Positions 34,522 to 45,966 of a stretch of 64,000 bases of DNA are shown piece by piece. Below the pieces are notes generated by a model, which saw nothing but the letters and a program-made list of their open reading frames with translations, ran no database searches and was not told the origin of the DNA. Origin of the DNA: Corylus avellana (lineage: Eukaryota > Streptophyta > Magnoliopsida > Fagales > Betulaceae); NCBI RefSeq assembly GCF_901000735.1, contig NC_081543.1, positions 27,919,515 to 27,983,514 of the forward strand, given 5' to 3'. The position numbers were made by a program, and so were the translations under genes. How positions within the stretch are numbered: position 1 is the stretch's first letter; each line of letters begins with the position of its first letter.

Positions 34522-36428
34522 TTAAAAGGTTGACACTTCCGTCTTAGCAAAGAATAGGCCGGAAGGTCCACCTTCAGGCATCAAAGCCAGCATGACAGGA
34601 CCTTTAGCTCCTTCTTCAACAGTCAAGACGCCGGTGTTGTGATTCAAATCCGTCTTGACAAAGCCGGGACAAACTGCGTTAATGACAATGTTGGGGTACT
34701 TGTTAGCCAAAACCCTTGTGTAAGCATTCAGAGCTGCCTTGGAGACAATATAAGCAGAATAATTTGCAGGCCAGCCTTTGATTTCTATCAAATTCTCCTT
34801 GGCGTCTTCTAAGAACCTTTCCACCACATTGTCCACTTTCTCTTCTGTGAGTCCATCTACATCTTCTAGCTCCTTTCTTGCATTCTCATTTGAGACACGC
34901 TGAAATGCCATTGTTGTTAATTAGCACGTATGATATAGCTAAAAGTTGCTACTTTTTGATATATGGAGTTCTTTTGAGTAGCACCATTTTACCCACGATT
35001 TGAAAATGCACCGCAATTTTTTAAAACGCACTTCCAACGATATAATAATACTGTACCTTTAGCTGTCCGAAGGAGGAGGAGACATTTATTATTCTTGCAG
35101 AATTGGATAATTCAAGAAGTGGGATTAGTTCTTTGCTCACTTGCTTCATCCCATAATAATTTGTTCTTAGACAATCCAAGGCAGTTTTGTAAGTTTGCTT
35201 AAAAACTGTCTCCAAGGATCCGGGATTTGCACCTATAACCTGTATCATTAATGTATGTAGTGATAAATCATGCTGCAGCATACATGTTTAGAAATTAAAA
35301 TCATTTGAATACTATTAGGAAGAATTTCCTCCTATCCGGCCAAAAACTGTCCTTTTTTCTTTTTCTTTTTTCTTTTTTCATTTATGAGACTTTTCCTACA
35401 ATGTGGGAAAGAAAACATTAAACTATATAGGATTATATTGCATTGAAAACCTTACTTTATCAAACTCTAGTTTTAAGCTCTTTTGATCCTCTGCTGTGAT
35501 TATGGATCCGCCAATCCCTGCATTATTTATCTGTAATTTGAAACAATTTCAATATCAGAGTACATAAGAACAAGATTTTATCTAGTTAAAAATTGGTCTT
35601 TATTTTTCAACAAGCAAATGACGTTATGTTCATTTAAAAAAGGCTACTATAGACTGATTAGAAATGAATCTTTATATAATTATTATCATCCTCCTTATCA
35701 AGGGTGGCGGTTCAATAGTCTAAGGAAGTTTTCAAGTGGTCAAAGCATGTATTAGGGCGTAGGTTTGAATCTCCACAATGGAGAATCTCCATATGCCTAA
35801 TTAGTATTAACCACCTTGAATTTTTATTGATACTCTCATGGAGCTAAATCAGGCTATAACTCAGTCGATATGGGCAAGTAATGTGAGAAGATAGGTGAGT
35901 CATATATGTACTTATTCGTGCAGGTGTTTGGATAGTTCAAATAGATATGAGGTCCACCTATACCCCTCTCATTTTAGCGTTTCCCGTGCAATAAAGACAG
36001 CTAATTACACCCGATAAAACTTCATTAGAGTTTAGAAAATGTACCAGTATGTCAAGCTTCCCAAATTGGGTTTGGATGAAATTTGCAAGAGAAGAAATGG
36101 TAGCCTTGTCCCCCACGTCAAGTTGATGAAAAATCACATGGGAGTATCCAGCAGCCTTGAGTTTTTCAACAGCTTCATTGCCCCTCTTCGCATCTCTAGC
36201 AGTTAATATCACCCTGATCCCATTTGAAGCCAACTGCTTACATATTTCAAATCCTATCCCTTTGTTGGCCCCCGTAACAACAGCAACCCTGAAGAAAAAA
36301 GTTTGAAACGAATGCAAAAGAAACGAAATTAAGGGTGAGTATTAAGGATCGATGTTTCACTATATATATATATATATGAGGCTCATATAAATTTTTTTTT
36401 GTTAAAGATGAAATTACCTCTTCGTCAT
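34522..36428 (-). CDS. SDR copy B, NADPH-dependent carbonyl reductase-like
   Basis: Exons, all with GT-AG junctions: 36418-36428 (ATGACGAAGAG), 36045-36288, 35456-35530, 35057-35239, 34522-34899; 891 bp, 296 aa, no stop. It begins [20 protein letters not shown] (TGxxxGxG cofactor loop), then LTARD (Arg favouring NADPH), [23 protein letters not shown] (catalytic Ser), [15 protein letters not shown] (catalytic Tyr and Lys), [21 protein letters not shown] and STF at the end. Length and motifs fit the plant SDR110C group (neomenthol dehydrogenase, salutaridine reductase, SDR2b-type aldehyde reductase). These reduce a ketone or aldehyde with NADPH, usually in the cytosol; the substrate cannot be read from sequence. 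Most intact member here; a copia element lies 135 bp beyond its stop. Confidence 0.93.
35940..36044 (-). other. Intron 2 start of SDR copy B
   Basis: Donor CTG|GTACAT at 36044; the intron runs to the acceptor TTACAG before exon 3 (35530). It carries no recognised element, unlike intron 2 of copy A. Confidence 0.6.
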
Positions 36429-36522
36429 GTTTGTTGACTTGTTTCCGCTGTTCGTTGATGCCAATTTATGGAAGTTTACGGTTTTGCTGTTGGTTTTATG
36501 GTTTAAGGTAAAGGTTATGGGG

Positions 36523-36530
36523 TATTTATA
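36523..36530 (-). promoter_or_regulatory. TATA box of SDR copy B
   Basis: TATAAATA on the minus strand, about 95 bp upstream of the ATG, in the same block as in copies A and C. Confidence 0.75.
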
Positions 36531-36713
36531 GTTGGTCATCCCTGGATTTTTACGCACGCAGTGACATCTTTCGACTTGCAATCTTGCTTGTTACGTATAC
36601 GGTGACGTTTTAGACTTTTCTCTTGTTTTTTGAGCAAGAAACTAGAAATAAGACTCATTATATGTATACTGTGGGAAGAAACTAGAAATAAGAAAATAAA
36701 TAAAGAGCAGAAT

Positions 36714-37038
36714 AAGAGTGCGTTTGAGATTACAAATTCGTAAGAATAATTTATATTTTTTAAAGATATCATAAAACGTAAAGTGTTTGGCATTGCGATT
36801 TAAAAAGCACTTAATCTTAAAAATAAAAAGTCTGCAATTCTATAAACAGGTTAGGGGGTGCTTATTTGAAAAAACACAAATTTAAATCAAAATCACGATT
36901 TTGCATAACAAATATTTAATAAAAAATACTTTTTAACGCATTTTACCAAATGTCTTTACGATTTTAAAAAGTAACGATTTCAAAAGCGCAATTTTTAAAA
37001 TCGTACTCATTAAAATCACAATCCCAAACGGACCCTTA
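36714..37038. mobile_element. MITE upstream of copy B
   Basis: Inverted ends GAGTGCGTTTGAGATT and AATCCCAAACGGACCC, about 325 bp, AT-rich, no coding. Ends of the GGGTCCGTTTGG kind occur in Tourist/PIF and hAT MITEs. I could not find a convincing TSD, so the superfamily is open. Confidence 0.55.
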
Positions 37039-37068
37039 AATTATTTGTCTAAGTACAATTCCCGTTCG

Positions 37069-37240
37069 AGAAATGCTAGGTTTTCTAAGTTAAAAATTCT
37101 AAAAATTTTGTTACAAAATGATGTATCACCATCCTATTACCATATTTGTCTATTTATTAATCAATAGACCACATAGAATAGTAACACATCATTTTGAAAC
37201 CAAATTTAAAAAATAAAAATTGAAAAACCTAGCATTTTCC
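37069..37240. mobile_element. Fold-back MITE
   Basis: Inverted ends GAAATGCTAGGTTTT and AAAACCTAGCATTTTC, with a second inner match (ACAAAATGATGT / ACATCATTTTG). About 170 bp. One end is also kept at 58755-58775 in the second block. Confidence 0.65.
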
Positions 37241-37734
37241 TTCTCGTTTTGGTTAGGTGTGAATGTAATTTCTTGCTTGTGTGCTATATATGAGTAATGC
37301 TAAAAGTTTTTCATGTGTCGTTCTCGATCGTATCACTCTAAAAATTGTGACATTTAAAATTATCATTGGGCTTGTGATTTATCACTATTTAATTTTGATC
37401 AAATTATAATTTTACAAGCTACTTCATTTTTTGGAGTAAAACAAAAAAGACACAATAAATACTTATAGTATCCGGAAGAGGTACCTCAACCAATTGAGGT
37501 CACTTATAGCACTCCTTAGAAAAAAAATTACTCTCATAGGAATCTCCGTGTGTAAAGAAATTATCATATTTAATACTCTTCTATTTATAATAATAATAAT
37601 AATAATAATAATAAAATACAAAAATAAAAGCAGAAGGTATATTACTATATTCTGTTCGCTAAAAAATATATGGGCTTGGGTTTTCATTTTCAACCCAATC
37701 CACCTCAACCCGCCCAAATCACATACCCAATCTC
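37241..37734. other. Intergenic, AT-rich
   Basis: Contains an (AAT)n run (37583-37613). No gene. Its right part should hold the former promoter of the TFIIE-beta pseudogene. Confidence 0.5.
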
Positions 37735-40657
37735 TCTCTGTCTCTCTCTAATCGACGAGAAGCACAGTTCTCAGAGACACCGAGGTAAGATCGCTTCCGA
37801 TCTAAAACTTTCAATTAATAAGTTCTTTAGACTTTCGTAATTTCCGTATTCAGTTCTAGGATTCAGGGGTTTAATTTTTATTATTATCAAGTGGTTTTAG
37901 AGGGATTTATTACTTGCATTAATAGTGAAGCTAAGGTTTTTGTCCGGTTAAATTAGGTTTAATTCAAGATTCAGACGGAATCAAATGCGTTTTTCTTTGC
38001 TTGAAAAACTTGGGTTTGAATGTTTATGTAAGATTTTTGTGCTTCGTTGGTGAAAAATGGTTGAAGTTGGCTCACTCGAACTGATATTATGTAAATTCTT
38101 TCAATGTCTATGTTGGGATGTTGAATTTTAAGTGAACTTCTTTTAAGTGGAACTATCATCTATTATGTTTCCTTTTTTGTCAATTCTTGGAAGTTCTTTT
38201 AGGTGTCTTCAAGTACGTCTGTTGCTTCTAGTTAGGTATTTTCAAATGTATACTTCCAGTGTACTTGGGCAACCTTAGGCTTTTAATGATATCTTCAATT
38301 CTTCATTACTTATAAAAAAAATTAATAATAAAACATAAAAATAAATAAATAAATAAATAAAGTATGTCTATTGTTTATGGGGCTCTGCTGAGTCATTAGA
38401 ATTGGGAACCTGTGTAGGAGACTCTAAATATCAGTGTGGACTGGTTTGTTATATTTGAATAATATTCAGGCTAGTGTTAGCAGACTTGCAATTATGTAAA
38501 ATGTTATCAAAGAGAACGGTTTAGCCCCAACTGCAACAAATAATTCGGATTGATTTTTGACATTAGTGATGAATTTTAGGAAAGATTTGAATGTTTTTTT
38601 TCTTCATACTAGATTAAGGATTGATCAATGAGTAAAGCGTTTTGTCTGATCACTAATTGCTCTGTATAATAGAAATTGGATACTCATTTTCTTAGTTACA
38701 TTTTGTTCTTTATGCATTGTACATGGTGGTGAAATTATTGCGCATGTTCTGCAGTAAGCCGTTTACAGGCTAGAGATTAATGTAGGGAGAACTATTGGAA
38801 TGTTTATTGCCCATAGATTTTCAGTGGCCTTGTTATTTCTACTTCTTTGATGAAATTTATGTTACGCACCAATTGAGAGCTTTCAGAGTTACTTGTGTGT
38901 CTGGTAGATATATGCTTGTGTGAGCATGCAGTTTTCTTAGTAAATTATGTTAATGTCTTGATTATTTGCTGTTAATTCTTCCTGAATTATGACACGAGTA
39001 TTTATGTTTTGGAGTCAATTTTGGCCATTCAGTTATTTCAATTTAATTCTTATCTTTCACCATCTTGTACTTAAAATCCCTTATTTTCTTACATTTTTAA
39101 ATATTAATGGTGGGTCTGAGTAGCTCTTACTAAAAAACGCAAACATTTTCATGTCTAGATGGCATTACAAGAAAAGTTAGATAAATGGGAAAAATATACT
39201 TTATCCCCTGAACTATCCACTCATTTACACTTTTAACCCCAATGTTTAAAAAGTAACACTTTACCCTCCCCCCCCCAAACTTTTAAATTGTTGCAATTCG
39301 ATCATTCCAACTTTTTTTTCCCAAAATGCCCCCATTCCAAGTTAAAAAAAATAAAAATAAAAATTAAAGGGTGGCCGGTCTGGGGTGGCCAGCCACCCCT
39401 TAATTTTTAATTTTTTAATTTTTATTTTATTTTATTTTTTTTAACTTAGGATGGAGGCATTTTGGAAAAAAAAAAAAAAAAAAAAAGAAAAAAAGTCAGA
39501 ATGGTCGAATTGCAACAATTTGAAAGTTTGGGGAGGGGGTAAAGTGTCACTTTTTAAACATTAGAGTTGAAAGTGCAAATGGATAAATAGTTCAGGGGGG
39601 TAAAATGTATTTTTCCCTAAATAAATTCAAGAAGCGGCAAGAGAAGTGCCTGTCAACCCTCACGAGCATTGCAGCAGCTAATAAGTCCACAATTCAGAAA
39701 TCCACACCTGTAGCTGCAGCGCTGTCGGCCAATGCAAGAACCCCTGCTTCTGCCGTTAAATTTTCAAATGATACAGAGAGACTTGAACACATTAACAGCA
39801 TTCGTAAAGTCCTGTAGGAGCTCAGATCAAGCGTGTTATAGATCTGCTACTGGAGGTTTAAACCGAATTCTTCCTGCCTTTATCTATCATACGTATTGCC
39901 TAATGCTCTAGTTATTCGCAATGCTCATTGCTGAATTGATTTAAAAGTTGTGTGTTTACTGCAAAAGAAATAGTTATAGTTATCCACCTTCATCAAACTG
40001 GGACCCCTTTTTTTGGCAATTAATTGGGGAAACTCAAAACCTTGTTTATATGGCATGATTTTAAGGGGAAGCTGATAATACTTGATAGACAGTTGTACTT
40101 TGAATTGAAGGTAATTATAAATTATAGAGGTTTGTGGGCAATTTGTATTGTAGTTTTGTTTACTGTAGTAACGGGGTATATCAAATCAATAGAAGTCAAC
40201 ATGAGTTACATTGCTCTGGTTGGACCAGGTTAATGTTAATTATCACCAGTTGAATGTTGTTTGTATTTGCAGACAAGGCAAGCCTTCACGCCGGAGCAAA
40301 AAAATGAATCATGTTATGTTGACGCGAATGCCAACAAAGCTGTCTTTGACAGTTTGAGGAATAACCCGAAAGTGCACTATGATGGGAAGCGTTTCTCTTA
40401 CAAGGGAACATTAAACTTACGTAGCCACAGAACTTCATGGGCTAATAAACTTTTTCGATTTAGTATTTAAGTTGTATTTAGTTTTTTCCTTATACCTCTT
40501 TCATGGTGGGTAACATTTTGACTTGTCACTTGGTCTACAGTCTAAGTATGATCTAAAGGAAAAGAGTCAGCTTCTTTACTTAATAAGGTAAAAACGAGAG
40601 GGCATTGCTGTCATTGATCTTAAGGATGCATACCCAACTGTGATGGATGACTTGCAG
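37735..40657 (+). pseudogene. TFIIE-beta (general transcription factor) pseudogene, truncated
   Basis: A leader exon (to 37784, CACCGAG|GTAAGA) is followed by a long intron. Coding exon 39159-39855 starts MALQEKLDK; a 431-bp MULE MITE (39187-39617) splits it before FKKRQEKC, ARTPASAVKFSNDTERLEHI. Exon 40273-40404 (TRQAFTPEQKNESCYVDAN, KVHYDGKRFSYK) and exon 40541-40657 (SKYDLKEKSQLL, EGIAVIDLKDAYPTVMDDLQ) follow. TFIIE-beta works with TFIIH at RNA polymerase II promoters. Lesions: MITE insertion, 1-bp loss near 39811, donor AAG|GGAACA after 40404, stop at 40588-40590 (ATAAGGTAAAAA), and no later exons. Retained introns show duplication of genomic DNA, not retroposition. Confidence 0.93.
39187..39617. 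mobile_element. MULE-type MITE inside the TFIIE-beta exon
   Basis: 431 bp, inverted ends GGGAAAAATATACTTTATCC / GGGTAAAATGTATTTTTCCC, TSD TAGATAAAT/TAAATAAAT (9 bp, one mismatch). Its core has GGGGTGGCCAGCCACCCC and A/T homopolymers. Removing the insert and one TSD leaves LDKFKK in frame, placing the insertion within the Phe codon region. Confidence 0.93.
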
Positions 40658-41330
40658 GTACATGTAATATTTGATTTCCCCATTTTGTTTGATGAACTTT
40701 TACATCATGATATTCATGATTTCAAAATAGCACCAGAATTTTGTTCAGAGAAGTCTTTGGAAAAAACTGCTAGGCCTGTTAGCCTTGTGCATGCCTCCCT
40801 CTTTCTGTAAGGTGTAGTCCTGGGTTTAATCCATGGGTGCAGTTGGATTGGGTGGTGTGGGGGTGCAAAGATTATCCATCATCACGTGGCCTATAAAAAA
40901 ACTGATTGACCAAAAAAAAAAAAAACAAAACAAAACAAAAGGTTGCTAGAAAAAGTTCATCTTGCATTGAAGGCCACTAAATGAACCCTTTTTTTTTTTT
41001 TGTAAGTAAAAGCATTTGGTAAGAAAACTGAACGAACCTTTGAATTCTATGGATTTGATTATCTCTCTGTGTACAACTTGCCGAGCATAGTTCAGAGGTG
41101 ACGGGTGACTGTGTGTTGGTGGGACTTGAAAAGGCCTGGAAGCCTGCCTTCCCTTGACCTTTTGGTGTCGGGTGGGAACTTCTTTTCTCAGAATGATAAA
41201 CAAAAAAATCCAAGGTTTTGAATAGTTATCATTAAATGGAGCAAATTGTGTGATATTGTTGTATCTGGTAAAGTTTTTCTGGCTTTGGATGCATGGATTA
41301 GCTTTCTCAAAAGATGATTTTCATTATGAC
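40658..41330. other. 3' flank of the TFIIE-beta pseudogene
   Basis: No later TFIIE-beta exon is found. Contains A-rich runs (40911-40940) and no coding signal. Confidence 0.55.
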
Positions 41331-41430
41331 GAAAAGTGTAACGTGCCACCTTAACACATTACCAAATGGTAACTTGTCAAATTGACACGTTACTAAAGAA
41401 TGACGTATAATATACATTGACACGTCACCA
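41331..41430. repeat. TE-derived inverted motifs
   Basis: Motifs AACGTGCCACC, TTGACACGTTAC and TTGACACGTCACC resemble the stretch at 45276-45450. Probably a remnant of a DNA transposon with ACGT-core subterminal repeats. Confidence 0.5.
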
Positions 41431-41690
41431 TTTTGTAAATTTTTAATTAATTAACTCAATTATGGAACGATCAATACATAAAACGATCGTTTAATAAAAC
41501 TCTGCTCGCTCGTTTAACGTTCGCGCGAATACTAGCACGAGTTGAGAACAAAATTACGAAAATTATAAATTATTAAAGCTTGCATAGGTATTTCATTCAT
41601 GCAATAGAACAAGTTTAACATTCGTTTAATATACCCATATCAAACTAGGCTCGATCATTTAACGTTCGTAAATAATATTAGCGCGACTAA
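41431..41690. other. Unassigned AT-rich stretch
   Basis: Contains several ACGATC and TTTAACGTTCG motifs (41462-41530, 41640-41670); no gene or complete element recognised. Confidence 0.4.
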
Positions 41691-41699
41691 TATTTATAA

Positions 41700-42565
41700 G
41701 GGGAAACTTCACTAAGCCCCCCTGAACTTCCGGCCGATTTTGCAAACCCCTCCTGAACTTCCAAATCTCTCATTTTGAATCCATGAACTTCCATTCGCTC
41801 TCACTTTGGGCCCCTCTGTCAGTTTTCAACATTAGATTAAACGGTTTAACTTTTTTATACCTATTATACTCCCACGTTAAAACTACACCGTTTTGGACTT
41901 CAAAACTAGAACACTCACCCAGTCCAAAACGACGTCGTTTTAGGCATTAATTTTTTTTTTTGGCAAAAAATTAAAAAAAAGAAAAAAAAAAAAAAAAAAA
42001 ANNNNNNNNNNNNNNNNNNNNNNNNNNNNNNNNNNNNNNNNNNNNNNNNNNNNNNNNNNNNNNNNNNNNNNNNNNNNNNNNNNNNNNNNNNNNNNNNNNT
42101 TTTTTTTTTTTTTTTTTTTGGCCTTTTCAGGATGGCCGAACCACCCCCTTGGTCATGGGGGTGGTCGAACCACCCCCATACCGGCCATGGGAGCCACCCC
42201 CTTGGCCAAAAATTGGGTGGTTCAGCCACCCCATTTTGGCTAGCTACCCCGATCTTTTTCTCCTTTTTTTAAAAAAAAAAAACAATTTTAATGCCCAAAA
42301 CGATATAATTTTAATGCCCAAAACGGTGTCGTTTTGGGCTAGGGTGGGTGCTGTAGTTTTGGGCATTTTTGAAATTTCAAGTGGACTGAGTAAGGGTATA
42401 ATGGGCATAAAAAGTCAGACTGTTTGACTTTAACGTTGAAAACTAACAGAGGGGTCCAAAGTGAGAGAAAATGGAAGTTCAAGGGTCCAAAATGAGAGAT
42501 TTGGAAGTTCAGTAGGGGTCTACAAAATCGGCCGGAAGTTCAGGAGGGCTTAGTGTAGTTTCCCC
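41700..42565. mobile_element. MULE, same family as 22283-23245
   Basis: Ends GGGGAAACTTCACTAAGCCC / GTTTCCCC with exact 9-bp TSD TATTTATAA. Long inverted arms (CTTCCGGCCGATTTTG and partner). The core holds a 98-N gap between A and T homopolymers and GC-rich GGTGG/CCACC repeats (42115-42240). Confidence 0.9.
42002..42099. other. Assembly gap (98 N)
   Basis: Sits between a poly-A and a poly-T run at the centre of a long inverted repeat, a structure that breaks assemblies. Confidence 1.
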
Positions 42566-42676
42566 TATTTATAATTTATTGTATATACATATAATAACAA
42601 GTTCTAGTAATATATATACATACTTATAATTAAGTACTATACATTAATAATTTGGTATTCTATATTATTTATTAAG

Positions 42677-44187
42677 GGGTAAATATAGCATAAGTCCCGA
42701 AATCAACATGCCAAAATTAAATAGTCCATAAGTTGTCTTTTTTAAAAATTTACGCCCTAGGTCAGTCAAAATGCGAGAAAAATCCCTATCATTAGAATTT
42801 TGTAACTGCAGTTAGTCCATTCTAAATGGTGCGGTTTTGTAATGCCAGATCAGGCGAAAATGTTGATCCTACGTGTCCAAGTGTACACGTAGGATCAAAA
42901 CTCACCGTTTTGGGAACATCCAAAACGGTGAGTTTTGGAAACTTGTGGGTTTTATTTTGAAACCCCCAAGCCATATTTCTTCCCAACGAAACAAACGGAC
43001 AAGAGAATCCCAGGCATACCCACTGACCAACACAACGGCTGAACGGAGACCCACCGACAGCTGAACGGAGACCCACCAGGGGACAGAATCCACCGTTGAG
43101 CCTAGCAGTCCGGCGTCGAACTTGAATTTGGCGTCCACCCATTTCTGCCCTAGAGCTTAGACCCATCGACTGGCAACCCATCCAAGGTAATTTCCCATAA
43201 TTGTTTTGTGGTTTGTGTTGGTCTAACAGTGTGGAAGCATTTTCTTCTAGTTTTAGGAAGCTTTTGTTGTATTGGAAGATTTTTGTCAAAACCCCCATCC
43301 CCCAAAATTTTTGTTGAATCTGTGTTGGATTTATATATACAATATAATCTGTGTTGGAATCTTACAAAACATACTTTATTGCATTGTTGGCAACGGGTGT
43401 GGTCCATATTGGTTGTTGTTCAAATGGAATATGTCATTATTCCATTATTATTGTGAACTTTTGGGGTGTAATGGCTTTGTCCATAATAGCCAATGTTTGT
43501 CGTGTTTTGTCCTTTGACATTTGATTGTGGGTCATAGAGAGGGTTGAGAACAATTACAACCCTAAGGGTGGTAGGCTTTGTTAGACTAACACAAACCACA
43601 AAAAAATTATGGGAAATACCTCGGATGGGTTGCCTATCGGTGGGTCTTGGTTCAAGGGCAGAAATGGGTGGACGCCGAATTCAGGTTGGACGCCGAACCA
43701 CTAGGCTTGATGGTGGATTATGTTGCGCCGGTGGGTCTCCATTTAGCCGTTGGTAGGTTCGTCGGTGGGTGTCCGTTCAGCCGTCTATGGGTGCATCAGT
43801 GGGTCTCCGTTCAGCCGCTACGTTGGTTGATGGGTATGCCTGGGATTCTTTTGTCCGTTTGTTTCATCGGGAAAGAAATATGACTTGGGCGTTTCAAAAT
43901 AAAACCTCCAAGTTTCCAAAACTCACGTTTTGGGAAACCCAAAACGTTGAGTTTTGATCCTACGAATACACTTGGACACGTAGGATCAACATTTTCGCTT
44001 GATCTGGCATTCCAAAAACGCAACGTTTAGAAGGGACTAACAGCATTTACAAAATTCTGACGGTAAAGATTTTTTTTCTTGCATTTTGATTGACCTAGGA
44101 GTAAATTTTTGAAAGAAAAAAAAAAAAAAAACTTAGGGACTATTTAATTTTAGCGAGTTAACTCAGGATCTTATAATATATTTACCC
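42677..44187. mobile_element. MULE with ~0.55-kb inverted arms
   Basis: 1511 bp, ends GGGTAAATATAGC / TATAATATATTTACCC, exact 9-bp TSD TTTATTAAG. Arms run to about 43235 and from about 43577, and include GATCCTACGTGTCCAAGTG, a CAAAACGGTGAG palindrome and CCACCGAC/GTCGGTGG motifs. The ~340-bp loop has no recognised exon. No transposase. Confidence 0.9.
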
Positions 44188-44196
44188 TTTATTAAG

Positions 44197-45133
44197 TGTC
44201 TGATTAATAATTTATTAAGTATTTACTTAATTATAATTAAGTAACAGTAAGTACCACGTGCTTACTGTTACTTAATTAGTAAATCCAAATTCCAAATATA
44301 TACTTAATAAATAATTATATAGTACTTATATATATGGATCCATTCCATATATTTATAGACTAAATTTAATATAAATTGGTTCATGTAGTACTTATTCACC
44401 ATCGATACATACCCTTACAAAATTCGGAAAAAGCTTGTTTAACGTGCGCCAATATTTTTTTATTTTTGTAATAAAAAAGAAAATTAGAATAGCTTATATA
44501 TATATTACCTACGAGCTCAACCCTAGATCATCATCATCTTATGACATTCTAAAAAATTAGAAAGCTATATGGCCGGCTAAAACATCAACTCGCTTAGGGT
44601 GCCCCTAAGGTTTACAAATTACAACGTATAGAACACGTTTATTACAAATTACAAATTACAACTTATGAGGCATATAATTGCATGCAGCCCATAACCTATA
44701 GAACACGTTTATTACAACCCTAGGAATTCCCAACTACGTAATAGCTTGGCCCTAAGTTTTTTACAATTGTAAAAGGAATAGGTTAATTATTAAAAAACTA
44801 TGCCATCCAATGCACTGTATAACTATATATGAACAATAAGAATATTACACCAAATTTGGAAATGATAGCACAATAAGAATATTATACCAAATTAACATTA
44901 ACATATAGTCAATGTATATTATTACTTATTAAGTATATTTGTCAAAAGAATATGTCAATTAGCATTATAAATTTATTGGTAAACCATAGATATAAGTAAA
45001 CTATTGTACAATAGTTTAATTTGATAGTTACACTTTCAAATTAATATATCAATTATGTACTAGCTTGAGATCGACTTACTCCCAATGTTATTAAAAAATG
45101 AAACTGTGGTTTTTAGTATTAATATTCTAGACC

Positions 45134-45175
<42 letters not shown>

Positions 45176-45275
45176 ATACTTGGTGTTCTCTTAGTTTTAA
45201 TTAGTATATATTGCTTTTAAAAACTAAGTTGGTAAATTAAGAGCAATGTTTATTTTTTTATTACAAAATTTAAAT
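44197..45275. other. AT-rich intergenic, start of the C block
   Basis: No gene. 44951-45066 matches 18413-18530 beside copy A. A TA microsatellite lies at 45139-45171. Confidence 0.55.
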
Positions 45276-45450
45276 ATTAGTGACGTGTCACATGTGGCAC
45301 GTTACCAATATGGTGACGTGCCATGTGTGGCATGATACCAATTTAGTGACGTGCCATGATGTGCCACATGTGGCACGTCACCCTTTGGTAACGTGCCACA
45401 TGTGCTACTATACGTCAGCCATTAGTAATGTGCGACATGTGGCACATTAC
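45276..45450. repeat. GTGACGTGCCAC-type inverted repeats
   Basis: Repeated GTGACGTGCCA, ACATGTGGCACGT and GTGCCACATGTG motifs, many palindromic. Probably a transposon remnant, missing in the A block where the flanking sequences are joined directly (18530). Confidence 0.6.
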
Positions 45451-45966
45451 TAACAGGCCTTGGGAAGGCGCACCAAACCTAGACGCCCTTCCCCTTCTTC
45501 TTTCTCATTTCTCTCTTTTTTTTCCCCCTCCTTTCTCTTTTCTTCTTGCTCTCGCGCGCAGTGCACTCTTCCGTACTCTCCCTCTCTCTTTTTCTCTCTT
45601 CTTCTCCTATAGTCTCTCTCACACTCCGGCACTATCTCTCACTCTCCGACACTCTCTCTTTCTTCTCCTCCCGCGCACGCCAGGCCCTTCTCGCTCTCTC
45701 ATTTCTCTCTGTGACTTCACCGGCTGACAGTCTCTCACACTCCGGCACTCTCCCTCTCAAACGTACAGGTATATATATATAACACAAAATAAATAACCCA
45801 TTTCACTTAAAATGGAAATGATGTTGATCCCTTTCTGAACATGCAATATAGAAAACTTTTATTCAATGTAAGTGAGAAGTAAAACAACTACAATATCGAA
45901 TTGGAAAAAGTAGTACGAAACGTTACATAAAAATGAGCAAGTGCATCGTATTGCATCAATTATCAC

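Noticed and set aside
43208..43520. A captured gene in the loop of the MULE at 42677-44187
   Set aside because: The frames are short and I recognise no conserved motif.
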